This document shows positions 53,247-61,583 of a DNA stretch of 64,000 nt, piece after piece (the stretch's first letter is position 1; each line of letters starts with the position of its first letter). The stretch is taken from positions 4,263,501-4,327,500 of the forward strand of contig NZ_LR134318.1 of NCBI RefSeq assembly GCF_900636825.1, written 5' to 3'. This DNA is from Pseudomonas fluorescens (GTDB lineage Bacteria > Pseudomonadota > Gammaproteobacteria > Pseudomonadales > Pseudomonadaceae). The position numbers were made by a program, and so were the translations under genes. Below the pieces are notes generated by a model. It was not told the DNA's origin. It saw nothing but the letters and a program-made list of their open reading frames with translations, and searched no databases.

Positions 53247-53555
53247 ATTGATAACCGAAACGGGGCGCGGCGGGCAAGGGATATTTAAGGGAGGTGACCG
53301 GTGGGGGCGAAGATCAAAAGCAAAACCAAGAGCCCCTCACCCTAGCCCTCTCCCGGAGGGAGAGGGGACTGATTGGGGAATGCTGGCGAGATGCGGTGAC
53401 CTCAAAGTGTTGCGCCGTATCCGCAATCGACCTGTTGCCGAGTGATTGTCCAATCCGTAGTCAACTCGGTATTTCAGGTCGATGCAGAACGGGAGACACC
53501 TCGGTTGGCCCCCTCTCCCCCTGGGAGAGGGCTGGGGTGAGGGTAGCTTTTGACG
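53247..53555. other. Intergenic region with a CCCTCTCCC-type repeat
   Basis: About 310 bp. The left end must hold the promoter of the GntR-led operon. The rest is the inverted repeat at 53331-53545. No gene was seen. Confidence 0.5.
53331..53545. repeat. Inverted repeat of CTCACCCTAGCCCTCTCCC type
   Basis: CCCCTCACCCTAGCCCTCTC-type arm at 53333-53370 and an inverted GGGAGAGGGCTGGGGTGAGG arm near 53523-53543, about 150 bp apart. This dispersed element is common in many proteobacteria and is unrelated to the REPs elsewhere here. Confidence 0.8.
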
Positions 53556-54527
53556 TTAGCGCTGCTTAAGGCGGTCAATCACCACGGCCAGCAACAGAAT
53601 CGAACCACGGATCACATACTGATAAAACGTGTCGATGTTTTTCAGGTTCATCGCATTCTCGATGATCGCCAGAATCAACACCCCGGCAATCACATGGCGG
53701 ATCATGCCAATCCCTCCACTCAGCGAAACCCCGCCCAACACACAGGCAGAAATCACCGTCAGCTCGAAGCCCTGACCAATCATCGGCTGCCCGGAGGTCA
53801 TCCGCGACGCCAGAATCACACCCGCCAACGCGCCGATCACACCGTGCACCGCGAAGATGATGATTTTGGTGCGATCAACGTTGACGCCCGCCAGCAGCGC
53901 CGCTTCCTGGTTGCCACCGATGGCCATGGTGTTGCGCCCGTAGGTGGTGTAATTCAGCAGCCAGCCGAAAAACAGAAAGCAGACGATGGTGATCAGGATC
54001 GGCACCGGCACGCCGAACAACTGGCCGTTGCCGAACACGAAGAACGATTCCTGCGATACGCCCACCGCTTTGCCGTTGGCGAAAATGTACGCCAAGCCAC
54101 GGACGATCTGCATCGTCGCCAGCGTGGTGATCAGCGCATTGACGCGCAATTTGGCGATCACGATGCCGTTGATCAGCCCCACGATCAGGCCCATCACCAA
54201 TGCTGCGCTGACGCCGAGAAAGACGCTGTCGGTGTCGCGCATCACCACTGCCGCAACCACACCGGCACAGGCGATCACCGATCCGACCGAGAGGTCGAAA
54301 TGCCCGGACGCCAGGCAGTACAGCATGGTGCACGCCGCGATGCCGGTGGTGGAAATCGCAAGGCCCAGACCACGCATGTTCAGCGGCGAAAGAAAGTTAT
54401 CGATCAGCAGCGTGCAGGCGACAAAAATGCCGATCGCCGCCAGCAGCATGACCCAGTCATCGAGGAAGCGGCGCATGTCGAGCGGTTTGCGCTGGGTCGG
54501 CAGGGTTTCGTTTTGGGTAGTCATCAT
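53556..54527 (-). CDS. araH: Sugar ABC transporter permease (AraH type)
   Basis: The 323-residue permease has eight to ten transmembrane helices and the BPD-2/RbsC signature GNQEAALLAGVNVDRTKIII. Following araF and araG it is the membrane part of an L-arabinose/galactose-type importer. ATG 54527 is chosen because AGAGG lies five bases before it; GTG 54533 is also open. Confidence 0.87.
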   Translation of the reverse strand: MMTTQNETLPTQRKPLDMRRFLDDWVMLLAAIGIFVACTLLIDNFLSPLNMRGLGLAISTTGIAACTMLYCLASGHFDLSVGSVIACAGVVAAVVMRDTDSVFLGVSAALVMGLIVGLINGIVIAKLRVNALITTLATMQIVRGLAYIFANGKAVGVSQESFFVFGNGQLFGVPVPILITIVCFLFFGWLLNYTTYGRNTMAIGGNQEAALLAGVNVDRTKIIIFAVHGVIGALAGVILASRMTSGQPMIGQGFELTVISACVLGGVSLSGGIGMIRHVIAGVLILAIIENAMNLKNIDTFYQYVIRGSILLLAVVIDRLKQR

Positions 54528-54536
54528 AGTCACCTC

Positions 54537-56084
54537 TCAGTTCGCCACGCCGTCAGCGCGTTGGCGCGGCAAAGCCAGTTGCAGCAGGTTGGATTCGTTG
54601 GCCTGGTCGCGGTTGATTTCACCGCGCAAGGCGCCTTCGCACAGCACCAGAATACGGTCGGAGATGCCCATCACTTCCATCAGGTCGCTAGACACCACGA
54701 TCACCGAAATGCCGTCCGCGGCAAGGTTATGGATGATCTGGTAAATCTCGGCTTTGGCGCCGATGTCGATGCCGCGAGTGGGCTCGTCGAGCAGCAGGAC
54801 TTTCATCGGCATCGACAGCCAGCGACCGAGAATGGCTTTCTGCTGGTTGCCGCCGGAAAGAAATTTGATCTGCTGCCCGGCGTGCGGAGTTTTCACTTTC
54901 AGGGCTTTGATCTGCTTGTCGGCGTTGCCCTTTTCCCACAGGCCACGGATCAGACAGCCGAGGCCGGAATGCGCACCGCGCGCACTGATGTTGATGTTCT
55001 CGGCGACGCTGGCCAGCGGGATGATGCCTTCTTTCTTGCGGTCTTCCGGGCACAACAGAATGCCCGCAGCAATCGCATCACGCGGTGAACGCAATTTCAG
55101 TTCGTGACCACGCAATTCGAGACGGCCAGCGGTGTTGCGCTCAAGGCCACTGAGCAGGCGAAACAGTTCGGTGCGCCCTGCCCCGACCAGCCCGAACAGG
55201 CCAAGGATTTCGCCCTTGTGCGCCTCGAAACTGATCGGCTCGCGCAGCCCTGGACCGAGCAAACCGTCGACTTTCAATGCCACGGCGCCGCGCGGGCGAT
55301 GGCGGTAATCGTAGATATCCTGAATGTCGCGACCGACCATGCAGGTCACCAGTTGATCGTGGGTCAACTGACTCATGTCTTCGAACGTGCGCACATAGCG
55401 GCCATCCTTGAACACCGTGACGGCGTCGCAGATGCGGAAAACTTCTTCCATACGATGGGAAACATAGAGGACCACTTTGCCCTCATCGCGCAGGCGGCCG
55501 ATGATTGCCATCAAGCGGTCAATTTCCCGCGCCGAAAGGCTGCTGGTCGGTTCGTCAAAGGCAATCACATGGGCGCCGCGCGACAGTGCCTTGGCGATTT
55601 CCACCAATTGGCGTTGGCCCAGTGACAACCGCCCGACCTTGGTCTGCGGATCGATTTCATCGGCCAAGCCTTTGAGGCAATTCAAGGCTTTCTGGCGTAG
55701 CTCACTGCGATTGATCAAGCCGAAACTGGCCGGCAGATGGCCGAGGAACAGGTTCTCGGCCACGGTCATTTCCGGGACCAGATGCAATTCCTGGTGAATC
55801 ACTGCGACGCCGCTGCCGATGCTGTCGGCGGTGGACTTGAACGCCATCGCCTGCTCGCCGATCTGCAACTCGCCGCTGCTCGGGATGTAGGCACCGCCGA
55901 GAATCTTCAGCAGGGTCGATTTGCCGGCGCCGTTCTCGCCCATCAAGGCATGAACCTGACCCGGATGCGCGACGAAACTGATGCCGTCCAGCGCCTTCAC
56001 ACCCGGAAAGGTCTTGCCGATGCCGTTAAAGCGCAGGCTGCCACTGGCGCCGTGTTGTTCTTGTGTCTGTACTTGCGCGTGCAT
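54537..56084 (-). CDS. araG: Sugar ABC transporter ATPase, two domains (AraG type)
   Basis: The 515-residue protein has two ATP-binding domains. The first has [16 protein letters not shown] near residue 55 and [16 protein letters not shown]; the second has the usual degenerate A loop [16 protein letters not shown] and [16 protein letters not shown]. It is close to E. coli AraG throughout ([26 protein letters not shown]). It drives import of the sugar delivered by the binding protein. GAGG precedes the ATG. Confidence 0.9.
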   Translation of the reverse strand: MHAQVQTQEQHGASGSLRFNGIGKTFPGVKALDGISFVAHPGQVHALMGENGAGKSTLLKILGGAYIPSSGELQIGEQAMAFKSTADSIGSGVAVIHQELHLVPEMTVAENLFLGHLPASFGLINRSELRQKALNCLKGLADEIDPQTKVGRLSLGQRQLVEIAKALSRGAHVIAFDEPTSSLSAREIDRLMAIIGRLRDEGKVVLYVSHRMEEVFRICDAVTVFKDGRYVRTFEDMSQLTHDQLVTCMVGRDIQDIYDYRHRPRGAVALKVDGLLGPGLREPISFEAHKGEILGLFGLVGAGRTELFRLLSGLERNTAGRLELRGHELKLRSPRDAIAAGILLCPEDRKKEGIIPLASVAENINISARGAHSGLGCLIRGLWEKGNADKQIKALKVKTPHAGQQIKFLSGGNQQKAILGRWLSMPMKVLLLDEPTRGIDIGAKAEIYQIIHNLAADGISVIVVSSDLMEVMGISDRILVLCEGALRGEINRDQANESNLLQLALPRQRADGVAN

Positions 56085-56104
56085 AAAGCCACCTCTTCAC
56101 ACCG

Positions 56105-56130
56105 AAAAACGGCCCGGCTGCCCGGGCCGT
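56105..56130 (-). terminator. Intrinsic terminator between araF and araG
   Basis: On the minus strand ACGGCCCGG and CCGGGCCGT form a perfect 9-bp stem around a four-base loop, followed by TTTTTC. It lies between the binding-protein gene and the ATPase gene, so only part of the transcripts would continue, favouring excess binding protein. Confidence 0.8.
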
Positions 56131-56137
56131 CGCTGCC

Positions 56138-57142
56138 TCAGTTCCACAAGCCGATTTTTTCCAGCTCTTGCTTGAAGTTTTCGCGGGTGATCAGGGTGAC
56201 GTCATCCATGGCGGTGTACTTCGGCGGTTCTTTGCCGGCAGTGATCCACTCGTACATCATCTCGGCGGTCTTGTAGCCTTCGATGTGCGGGCTTGGCAGC
56301 ATCGAACCGAAGAAGCCGCTGTTAGGCTTTTTCAACTCGCCAATGGCGTCGGTGCCGTTGATGCCAATGCCGATCACGTTGGTCGCGGCAAAACCGGCCG
56401 CTTCGGTAGCCCGTACGCCGCCGAGCACGGTGTTGTCGTTCATGCCGCCGATGATCAGGTTTTTCGCCGCGCCTGGCAGTTTCACCAGCGCCGAGTTGGT
56501 GGCGTCCATGCTGCCAGGTACGTCGAGGGTTTTCAGCGCGGCGAAGAGGATGTGATCCTCAGGCATGCCGGCCTTCTTCAGAGCATCGACCGAACCGTCG
56601 GTGCGCTTCTTGCCAGTGTCGAGTTCGTTGTAGGTGTTGACCACCGCGTAGGTGTCTTTCCAGTCCCAGTTACGCTTCTTCGCTTCGGCGGCCATGGCGG
56701 CGCCCTGCTTCTGGCCGACTTCGAACGCAGCCATGCCCAGGTACGGCACGTCTTCCATGAATTTGCCGCTGGCATCGACGAAACGGTCGTCGACGGCGAT
56801 CACTTTGAGGTCATTGAGTTTGGCTTTGGCCATGATCGCCGGGCCGAGCGACACATCCGGTGGGCAGATCACAAAGCCCTTGGCGCCATTGGCGGCCAGG
56901 CTGTCGATAGCCGAGAGGGTTTTCTCGCCATCCGGCACGGCGATTTTGATCAGTTCAAAGCCTTTGTCCTTGGCGGCTTTCTCGGCAAAAGCCCATTCGG
57001 TCTGGAACCAAGGTTCTTCGGCCTGCTTGACCAGAAAACCGATCTTCACCGCGTCGGCGGCGAGCAGCGCACTGCTCAAGCTGAACGCAGTAACCGCCAG
57101 GGCAGTGCTGCACAGGGTACGAATCCCGAATCGACGTTTCAT
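56138..57142 (-). CDS. araF: Periplasmic sugar-binding protein (AraF type)
   Basis: The 334-residue protein has a signal peptide (about 1-28, ending SALLAADA) and a two-lobed periplasmic domain with strong similarity to E. coli AraF (KIGFLVKQAEEPWFQTEW, IKIAVPDGEKTLSAIDSLAA, NDNTVLGGVRATEAAGF). E. coli AraF binds L-arabinose, D-fucose and D-galactose. The same spectrum is plausible here and would fit the galactonate genes. Confidence 0.88.
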   Translation of the reverse strand: MKRRFGIRTLCSTALAVTAFSLSSALLAADAVKIGFLVKQAEEPWFQTEWAFAEKAAKDKGFELIKIAVPDGEKTLSAIDSLAANGAKGFVICPPDVSLGPAIMAKAKLNDLKVIAVDDRFVDASGKFMEDVPYLGMAAFEVGQKQGAAMAAEAKKRNWDWKDTYAVVNTYNELDTGKKRTDGSVDALKKAGMPEDHILFAALKTLDVPGSMDATNSALVKLPGAAKNLIIGGMNDNTVLGGVRATEAAGFAATNVIGIGINGTDAIGELKKPNSGFFGSMLPSPHIEGYKTAEMMYEWITAGKEPPKYTAMDDVTLITRENFKQELEKIGLWN

Positions 57143-57225
57143 CAGATGACTCCTTGTTATTTTTTTTGAGCAAGGTTTGCAAAGCGTTGAAGCGTGTTCT
57201 TACTGAAACAGTTGAAAATAGTCAT

Positions 57226-57239
57226 ATCGTATGATGATT
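57226..57239. promoter_or_regulatory. Shared 14-mer, likely operator of the FadR-type regulator
   Basis: ATCGTATGATGATT lies 84 bp upstream of the araF start. The identical 14-mer lies in the promoter of the FadR-type regulator gene (60133-60146). Around it TCATA-TCG-TATGA is palindromic. Confidence 0.6.
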
Positions 57240-57278
57240 GGATTTCAAGCGTAGTTCAGCGCTCAAAATCCGTTGTAT

Positions 57279-58097
57279 TCAGTCGTGGTACATCACCGAA
57301 CGTCCGCCATCGAGGGTGATACACGACGCGTTGATGAACGGCGCTTCATCACTGGCCAGAAAAACCGCGGTCATGGCCACTTCGATCGGCTGGCCGATGC
57401 GTTTCGGCGGGTGCAGATCGAACGCGCGCTGGCGCTCGGCATGCGGGTCGGCGAAACCGTTCCAGTAGTCGACGTTGAGCTGCGTTTCGATATACCCCGG
57501 GGCAATGGCGTTGACGCGAATGCCTTTGGCGGCATATTCGATGCCGAGTGCGCGGGTCAGCCCGAGTAAACCGTGTTTGGCCACCGGGTACGGAAAGCAG
57601 CCGGGGATGATGTGGCTGGAATGGGTCGAGGCGATGTTGATGATGCTGCCGACGCCCTGCTCGATCATCTGCGGCAGCACGGCTTTGCAGCCAAACCAGG
57701 CGCCATCCAGATCGATGGCGAAGCAGCGGCGCCAATCTTCTTCGGTCATCTGCAGCGGGTCGCGAAACACGTTGACCCCGGCACAGTTGATCAGTACATC
57801 GATGCGTCCGTGCCGTTCAACGGCAAGTCTGGCCATGGCGTGCAAGTCGCTCTGGGCTGAGACATCCGCCTGCATCGCCTGCACATCATGGCCCTGCTCG
57901 CGCCAATGCGCGGCGACGCGTTCAACTTTGTCGGCCTGGATATCGCTGATCACCAATTTGGCCTGCTGCGAGGCGAAAGCGGCGACGATGGCTTCGCCGA
58001 TGCCTTGAGCTGCACCGGTCAGCAACACCACTTTGTTGCGCAAACGCTCGCCCTTCGGCGGCGCAGGCACCGGCGGCAGCGAAAGAGGTTCAGCCAT
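57279..58097 (-). CDS. SDR sugar 1-dehydrogenase, probable
   Basis: The 272-residue classical SDR has TGAAQGIG for cofactor binding, NCAG, and YPVAKHG for catalysis with a preceding Ser in INIASTHSSH. Lying between a lactonase and an aldose importer, it most likely oxidises D-galactose, L-arabinose or D-fucose to the aldonolactone. AGGAGG lies eight bases before the ATG. A known alternative in Pseudomonas uses a Gfo/Idh-type galactose dehydrogenase, so the substrate remains an inference. Confidence 0.78.
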   Translation of the reverse strand: MAEPLSLPPVPAPPKGERLRNKVVLLTGAAQGIGEAIVAAFASQQAKLVISDIQADKVERVAAHWREQGHDVQAMQADVSAQSDLHAMARLAVERHGRIDVLINCAGVNVFRDPLQMTEEDWRRCFAIDLDGAWFGCKAVLPQMIEQGVGSIINIASTHSSHIIPGCFPYPVAKHGLLGLTRALGIEYAAKGIRVNAIAPGYIETQLNVDYWNGFADPHAERQRAFDLHPPKRIGQPIEVAMTAVFLASDEAPFINASCITLDGGRSVMYHD

Positions 58098-58254
58098 GGA
58101 TCAGGCCTCCTGTTTTGCGCGCGCAAAAAAACCGGCCATCAATCGATGTCCGGTTTTGGTGGCTGCGGCAATGCAACAGGCAGGCGTCGCTGACGGCATT
58201 GAGCCGTGGCGATACGCGGATCCCGCTTGCGCGGGCAATAAGAATTCGCTGCAT
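58090..58254 (-). CDS. Possible 54-residue leader ORF
   Basis: ATG 58254 has the same AGGTGAAG ribosome site and surroundings as dgoK. The frame (MQRILIARASGIRVSPRLNA at its start) runs to a TGA eight bases inside the SDR gene. It spans the attenuator-like terminator. It may be a leader peptide, or the stump of a lost gene that once followed the duplicated promoter. Confidence 0.4.
   Translation of the reverse strand: MQRILIARASGIRVSPRLNAVSDACLLHCRSHQNRTSIDGRFFCARKTGGLIHG
58125..58155 (-). terminator. Attenuator-like intrinsic terminator in the SDR leader
   Basis: On the minus strand AACCGG-A-CATC and GATG-G-CCGGTT pair around GATT, followed by seven T. It lies between the promoter at 58309-58338 and the SDR start codon, so it would stop most transcripts unless read through. 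Confidence 0.75.
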
Positions 58255-58308
58255 CACTTCACCTGTTTTGTTCTTTTTAAGTGTGAGTGCGTGTTACTGC
58301 TGGAGCCG

Positions 58309-58367
58309 ACTATAAACCCGACCGCCAAATAATCTCAATATATAATTTTGCATCCCATATTTTGGGA
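58309..58367 (-). promoter_or_regulatory. Second copy of the dgo-type promoter and operator
   Basis: On the minus strand TCCCAAAATATGGGA (58353-58367), TTGAGA (58333-58338), an 18-bp spacer and TATAGT (58309-58314). All spacings equal those of the dgo promoter. The palindrome begins one base beyond the lactonase stop codon. The start point would be near 58302. Confidence 0.7.
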
Positions 58368-58368
58368 T

Positions 58369-59244
58369 TTAACCAGCAAAACGCGTACAGAGTTTTCCTG
58401 CAACGTCGACGCGCATGCTCAACACCGCGCCATCCAGGGGATGGTTGAGCGGACTTTTCGCGCTGGTGATGTACAAGGTCTTCAGATCTTCACCACCGAA
58501 TACGCAACTGGTTGGGCGGCTGACCGGCAGATCGATTTTGCGATCCACTTGCCCATCCGGCGTCAGCCGCAACAGGCAACTGCCGTCCCAACGCGCGTTC
58601 CACACGTAGCCTTCGGCGTCCATTGCCGAGCCGTCGGGGCCACCGTTTTGCTCCGACGCGTAAAAGACCTGCGCGGCATCGAGACTGCCGTCGGTGCGGA
58701 TGAAATATCGATTGAGCGTGCCGTCGAGACTTTCACCAAACAGCAACGTGGTGCCGTCATCACTCCACAACAAGGTATTTGGAATGCCCAGCCCGAGCAG
58801 CAGCGGTGTCACGCGCTGGTCGGGATCGATGCGAAACAGGCCACCGGAGCGGCGGACGATCGACAGGTCTTCGCCCTGCTCGCCGATGTTGTTTTGCATG
58901 GTGCCGAGCCATAACCGGCCCAGCGCATCACAGCGGGCTTCGTTGGGCCGATTGCCGGGTTGCGGGTCGGCGACGCAGAATAACGTGAGACGCGGTTCGA
59001 GCCCTGGCGAGTCGAGATCAAGGCGATAGACGCCGCTGCTCAGTGTCACCAGTGCATCGCCGCTGTTGCAGGGAATGAATGCGGAAATGTGCTCGGGCAT
59101 TTGCCAGATCTGCACGTTCTGGCCGATCAGGCGCAAAGCCTGCTTGCCTGCAATATCGACCCAGTACAGCGCCTGGGTCGGCGCGTCCCAGAACGGGCCT
59201 TCACCAAGTTGCGCGCGGTGTTGGGTCAGAGCGGTGCACGACAT
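58369..59244 (-). CDS. SMP-30/gluconolactonase-family sugar lactonase
   Basis: The 291-residue six-bladed beta-propeller hydrolase has metal ligands expected in QLGEGPFW (Glu near 15), RPNEARCD, GIPNTLLWS and GGPDGSAMD. It should open an aldonolactone (galactono- or arabinono-lactone) to the acid. ATG 59244 (MSCTALTQHRAQ) is preferred since AAGGA sits seven bases upstream; ATG 59250 is too close to it. Confidence 0.87.
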   Translation of the reverse strand: MSCTALTQHRAQLGEGPFWDAPTQALYWVDIAGKQALRLIGQNVQIWQMPEHISAFIPCNSGDALVTLSSGVYRLDLDSPGLEPRLTLFCVADPQPGNRPNEARCDALGRLWLGTMQNNIGEQGEDLSIVRRSGGLFRIDPDQRVTPLLLGLGIPNTLLWSDDGTTLLFGESLDGTLNRYFIRTDGSLDAAQVFYASEQNGGPDGSAMDAEGYVWNARWDGSCLLRLTPDGQVDRKIDLPVSRPTSCVFGGEDLKTLYITSAKSPLNHPLDGAVLSMRVDVAGKLCTRFAG

Positions 59245-59276
59245 ATCCATTCCTTCATGTTCTTGTTGTTTTTCAT

Positions 59277-59365
59277 TGTAGGAGTGAGCCTGCTCGCGAT
59301 GGCGGTCTGTCAGGCGACATCATTGATATTGAACCACCGCTATCGCGAGCAGGCTCACTCCTACA
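59277..59365. repeat. REPIN, family C
   Basis: TGTAGGAGTGAGCCTGCTCG and its inverted copy, between the FadR-type regulator gene and the lactonase gene. Confidence 0.92.
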
Positions 59366-59378
59366 GAGGTACCGGGTT

Positions 59379-60095
59379 TCAGCTGGCTTTTTTGTCAGCC
59401 ATGACTTTCGGGTAAAAGCGTTTGATCGCCAGATCCGCATTGTCGATCAAGGTCATGCAGGCCCACACGCCACGTGCGGAATCCCGGGCGGCAATGGCGT
59501 CGGCCATGTCTTTGTGAATGGGAAGCGTGCGGCGCAATTCATCAGGATCAGCGGCAGAAACTTCGAACGAAACCGCGAGCAAAGCGCCGAGCGCCGGGAC
59601 CATTTGTTCGATGAACTGGTTATGGCTCGCAGCCAGAATGCATTCATGAAAGGACTGGTCGGCGCGGTTGTAATCGACATTACTGTCGACGGCGCGCTCA
59701 AGGGCGTTGTACGCCAACTGCACCGCGTCGATCTGTTCCTGGGTCGCGCGCTCGCAAGCCCAGCGCACCGCCATCGGCTCGATAGTGCGGCGCAGGTCGA
59801 GCAGGTCATCGACGAAGTTTTCCGGCAAGCCGTTGCGCGAAAGCCAACCGACGACTTGCGGATCGAACAGATTCCAGCGTCGCACCGGCAGGACGCGAGT
59901 GCCGACTTTCGGCCCCACTTCCAGCATGCCTTTAGCAACGAGGGTTTTGATTGCTTCGCGAATCACCGTGCGGCTGACACCGAGCTGCTCGCCCAGGTCG
60001 GCTTCGACTTTGATGGTCTGCCCAGGCTTGACCTGACCAGCAGCAAGCCAGCTGCCGAGCCAGTCGACCGTCGACGCATGAAAACTGCTGGACAT
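59379..60095 (-). CDS. GntR-family regulator, FadR/FCD subfamily
   Basis: The 238-residue protein has an N-terminal winged helix (about 10-75, EADLGEQLGVSRTVIREAIK) and a helical FCD effector domain (about 90-220, metal-binding DxxxH/H pattern). ATG 60095 follows GAGG. E. coli DgoR is of the same subfamily, so a galactonate-type effector is credible. It probably represses itself and araFGH through the 14-mer operators. Confidence 0.85.
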   Translation of the reverse strand: MSSSFHASTVDWLGSWLAAGQVKPGQTIKVEADLGEQLGVSRTVIREAIKTLVAKGMLEVGPKVGTRVLPVRRWNLFDPQVVGWLSRNGLPENFVDDLLDLRRTIEPMAVRWACERATQEQIDAVQLAYNALERAVDSNVDYNRADQSFHECILAASHNQFIEQMVPALGALLAVSFEVSAADPDELRRTLPIHKDMADAIAARDSARGVWACMTLIDNADLAIKRFYPKVMADKKAS

Positions 60096-60127
60096 GAACA
60101 CCTCAAAGCGGATCGCGTTGGGTGCCT

Positions 60128-60156
60128 ACGCTAATCATCATACGATTGAGTGTCAA
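60128..60156 (-). promoter_or_regulatory. Promoter and operator of the FadR-type regulator
   Basis: On the minus strand TTGACA (60151-60156), a 17-bp spacer, and TAGCGT (60128-60133). The 14-mer ATCGTATGATGATT (60133-60146) fills the spacer, which would block RNA polymerase when bound. Confidence 0.6.
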
Positions 60157-60160
60157 CGAC

Positions 60161-60234
60161 AAAAAAGATCGCAGCTCTCGGCAGTTCCCCGAGGTGTACA
60201 CCCTGTAGGAGCTGCCGAAGGCTGCGATCTTTTA
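60161..60234. repeat. REPIN, family A
   Basis: AAAAAAGATCGCAGCTCTCG on the left (slightly decayed) and GTAGGAGCTGCCGAAGGCTG on the right, between the regulator promoter and the DUF1285 stop. Confidence 0.9.
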
Positions 60235-60792
60235 AGGTTCGAGACCGATGCGAAAGAATTCGCCGCGACTCCAGACGCCAAGCCAACGCTGGCCGTCGAT
60301 TTCGCGGCTGACCGCCAGGTTCACCATTTGATAAAAGACATTGCGGTGAATCAGCGCCTCGAGATTGCTGCGCACATGAACATAGGGCGCGGGCTCTTGG
60401 GTTGTCGGATCGATTTCGACACGGATCGGATGCTCAGGCCCGGCCTCGGCGGTTTCCTCGACGTTGATGGTAAAGCGCAAAACCTGCGCCTCGCCCTCGC
60501 CTTCGACCTCAACGGAAATCGCCACAAACGGCGCATCGTCGACCTTGATTCCAACCTTCTCGACCGGGGTGATCAGGAAATAATCGTCACCATCGCGGCG
60601 GATGATGGTGGAGAACAGTTTGACCATCGGCTTGCGCCCGATCGGCGTGCCCAGGTAATACCAGGTGCCGTCACGGGCGATGCGCATGTCGATGTCGCCG
60701 CAAAAATCCGGATTCCATAAATGCACCGGCGGCAGGCCTTTGGTTTTGGGGATTTGTCCCAACAGGTCATTGGCTGTTTGCTGGCCACTCAT
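60232..60792 (-). CDS. DUF1285 protein
   Basis: The 186-residue cytoplasmic protein has the DUF1285 pattern: a segment around HLWNPDFCGDIDMRIARDGT, GTWYYLGTPIGRKPMVKLF, and DDYFLITPVEKVGIKVDDAP. The family is widespread in proteobacteria, and crystal structures are known but no function is. GAGGAGAACGCC lies before the ATG. It is 15 bases from the DUF4823 gene and probably co-transcribed with it. Confidence 0.85.
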   Translation of the reverse strand: MSGQQTANDLLGQIPKTKGLPPVHLWNPDFCGDIDMRIARDGTWYYLGTPIGRKPMVKLFSTIIRRDGDDYFLITPVEKVGIKVDDAPFVAISVEVEGEGEAQVLRFTINVEETAEAGPEHPIRVEIDPTTQEPAPYVHVRSNLEALIHRNVFYQMVNLAVSREIDGQRWLGVWSRGEFFRIGLEP

Positions 60793-60807
60793 GGCGTTCT
60801 CCTCGGA

Positions 60808-61413
60808 TTATTGGTTGCTGACTCCCAGCAGGCTGCGCGCGTACTGTGCCAGCGGCGGACCGATCAGGTCTTCGGGTTTATTGTCGTGGAACGTCAGTAA
60901 ACCGCCACGACTTTTGATGCGTGCAGTATCAATCAAATACTGCGTGCTGGTCTCGATCAACATGATCTGAATGACGCCGCCGTCGATGCCGAGACGATCC
61001 ACAGCTTCCTGATCGAGCCACTCATCGGAGTTGCCGATGCGATCATCAGCCTTGGCGAAACGCGTGTACAACAAATAATGCGCGCCGGCATCGCGAGCCT
61101 CGCCCATCGCCTGGTCGAGGCCTTCCGGCGCACGGGCGCGGCGAACCATCGGGAAATACTCGATGAAACCTTTGAACGCTTCTTCAGCGACCACATTGGG
61201 TCGAGGATAGGAACCACCCGGCGGCGCGAAAGCACCCTGAGCGATGTAAATGAACGAATCCGCCTGAATGCGGAAGTTGTTCACGCGACGGCTATCGCTG
61301 TGATCGAGCAAACCGGCGTCGCTCATCTGGTAGCGAGTGCCTTCGGCCATATCGCTGACAGTCATACAGCCGCCGAGCGCCAAAACGGCCAGCAGCAAAA
61401 CCAGGCTACGCAT
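60808..61413 (-). CDS. DUF4823 lipoprotein
   Basis: The 201-residue protein begins MRSLVLLLAVLALGGCMTVS with lipobox LGGC (Cys16) and continues with a DUF4823-type domain (ADSFIYIAQGAFAPPGGSYP, AGAHYLLYTRFAKADDR). ATG 61413 has GGAGGAATAGG upstream; the longer frame crosses a REP. It is an outer or inner membrane lipoprotein of unknown function. Confidence 0.83.
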   Translation of the reverse strand: MRSLVLLLAVLALGGCMTVSDMAEGTRYQMSDAGLLDHSDSRRVNNFRIQADSFIYIAQGAFAPPGGSYPRPNVVAEEAFKGFIEYFPMVRRARAPEGLDQAMGEARDAGAHYLLYTRFAKADDRIGNSDEWLDQEAVDRLGIDGGVIQIMLIETSTQYLIDTARIKSRGGLLTFHDNKPEDLIGPPLAQYARSLLGVSNQ

Positions 61414-61509
61414 CCTATTCCTCCAGAGGCCGGTGACGGAAAACCGGCGAATGGCCAGTGAATGCAGCTTTTGCGCCAGCTCTGATTCTTCGTTCAATGT
61501 TAAATCGCA

Positions 61510-61574
61510 TTCGCGAGCAGGCTCGCTCCCACACGGGATCGCTTTTAAATTGTGGGAGCGAGCCTGCTCGCGAA
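61510..61574. repeat. REPIN, family C
   Basis: TCGCGAGCAGGCTCGCTCCC and the inverted GGGAGCGAGCCTGCTCGCGA, close together (compact loop), between moaA and the DUF4823 gene. Confidence 0.92.
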
Positions 61575-61583
61575 AACGGCCGA

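Noticed and set aside
53331-53545. Intrinsic terminator between the GntR-led operon and araH
   Set aside because: The arms are about 150 bp apart and lack T-runs; they match a dispersed repeat instead of a terminator.
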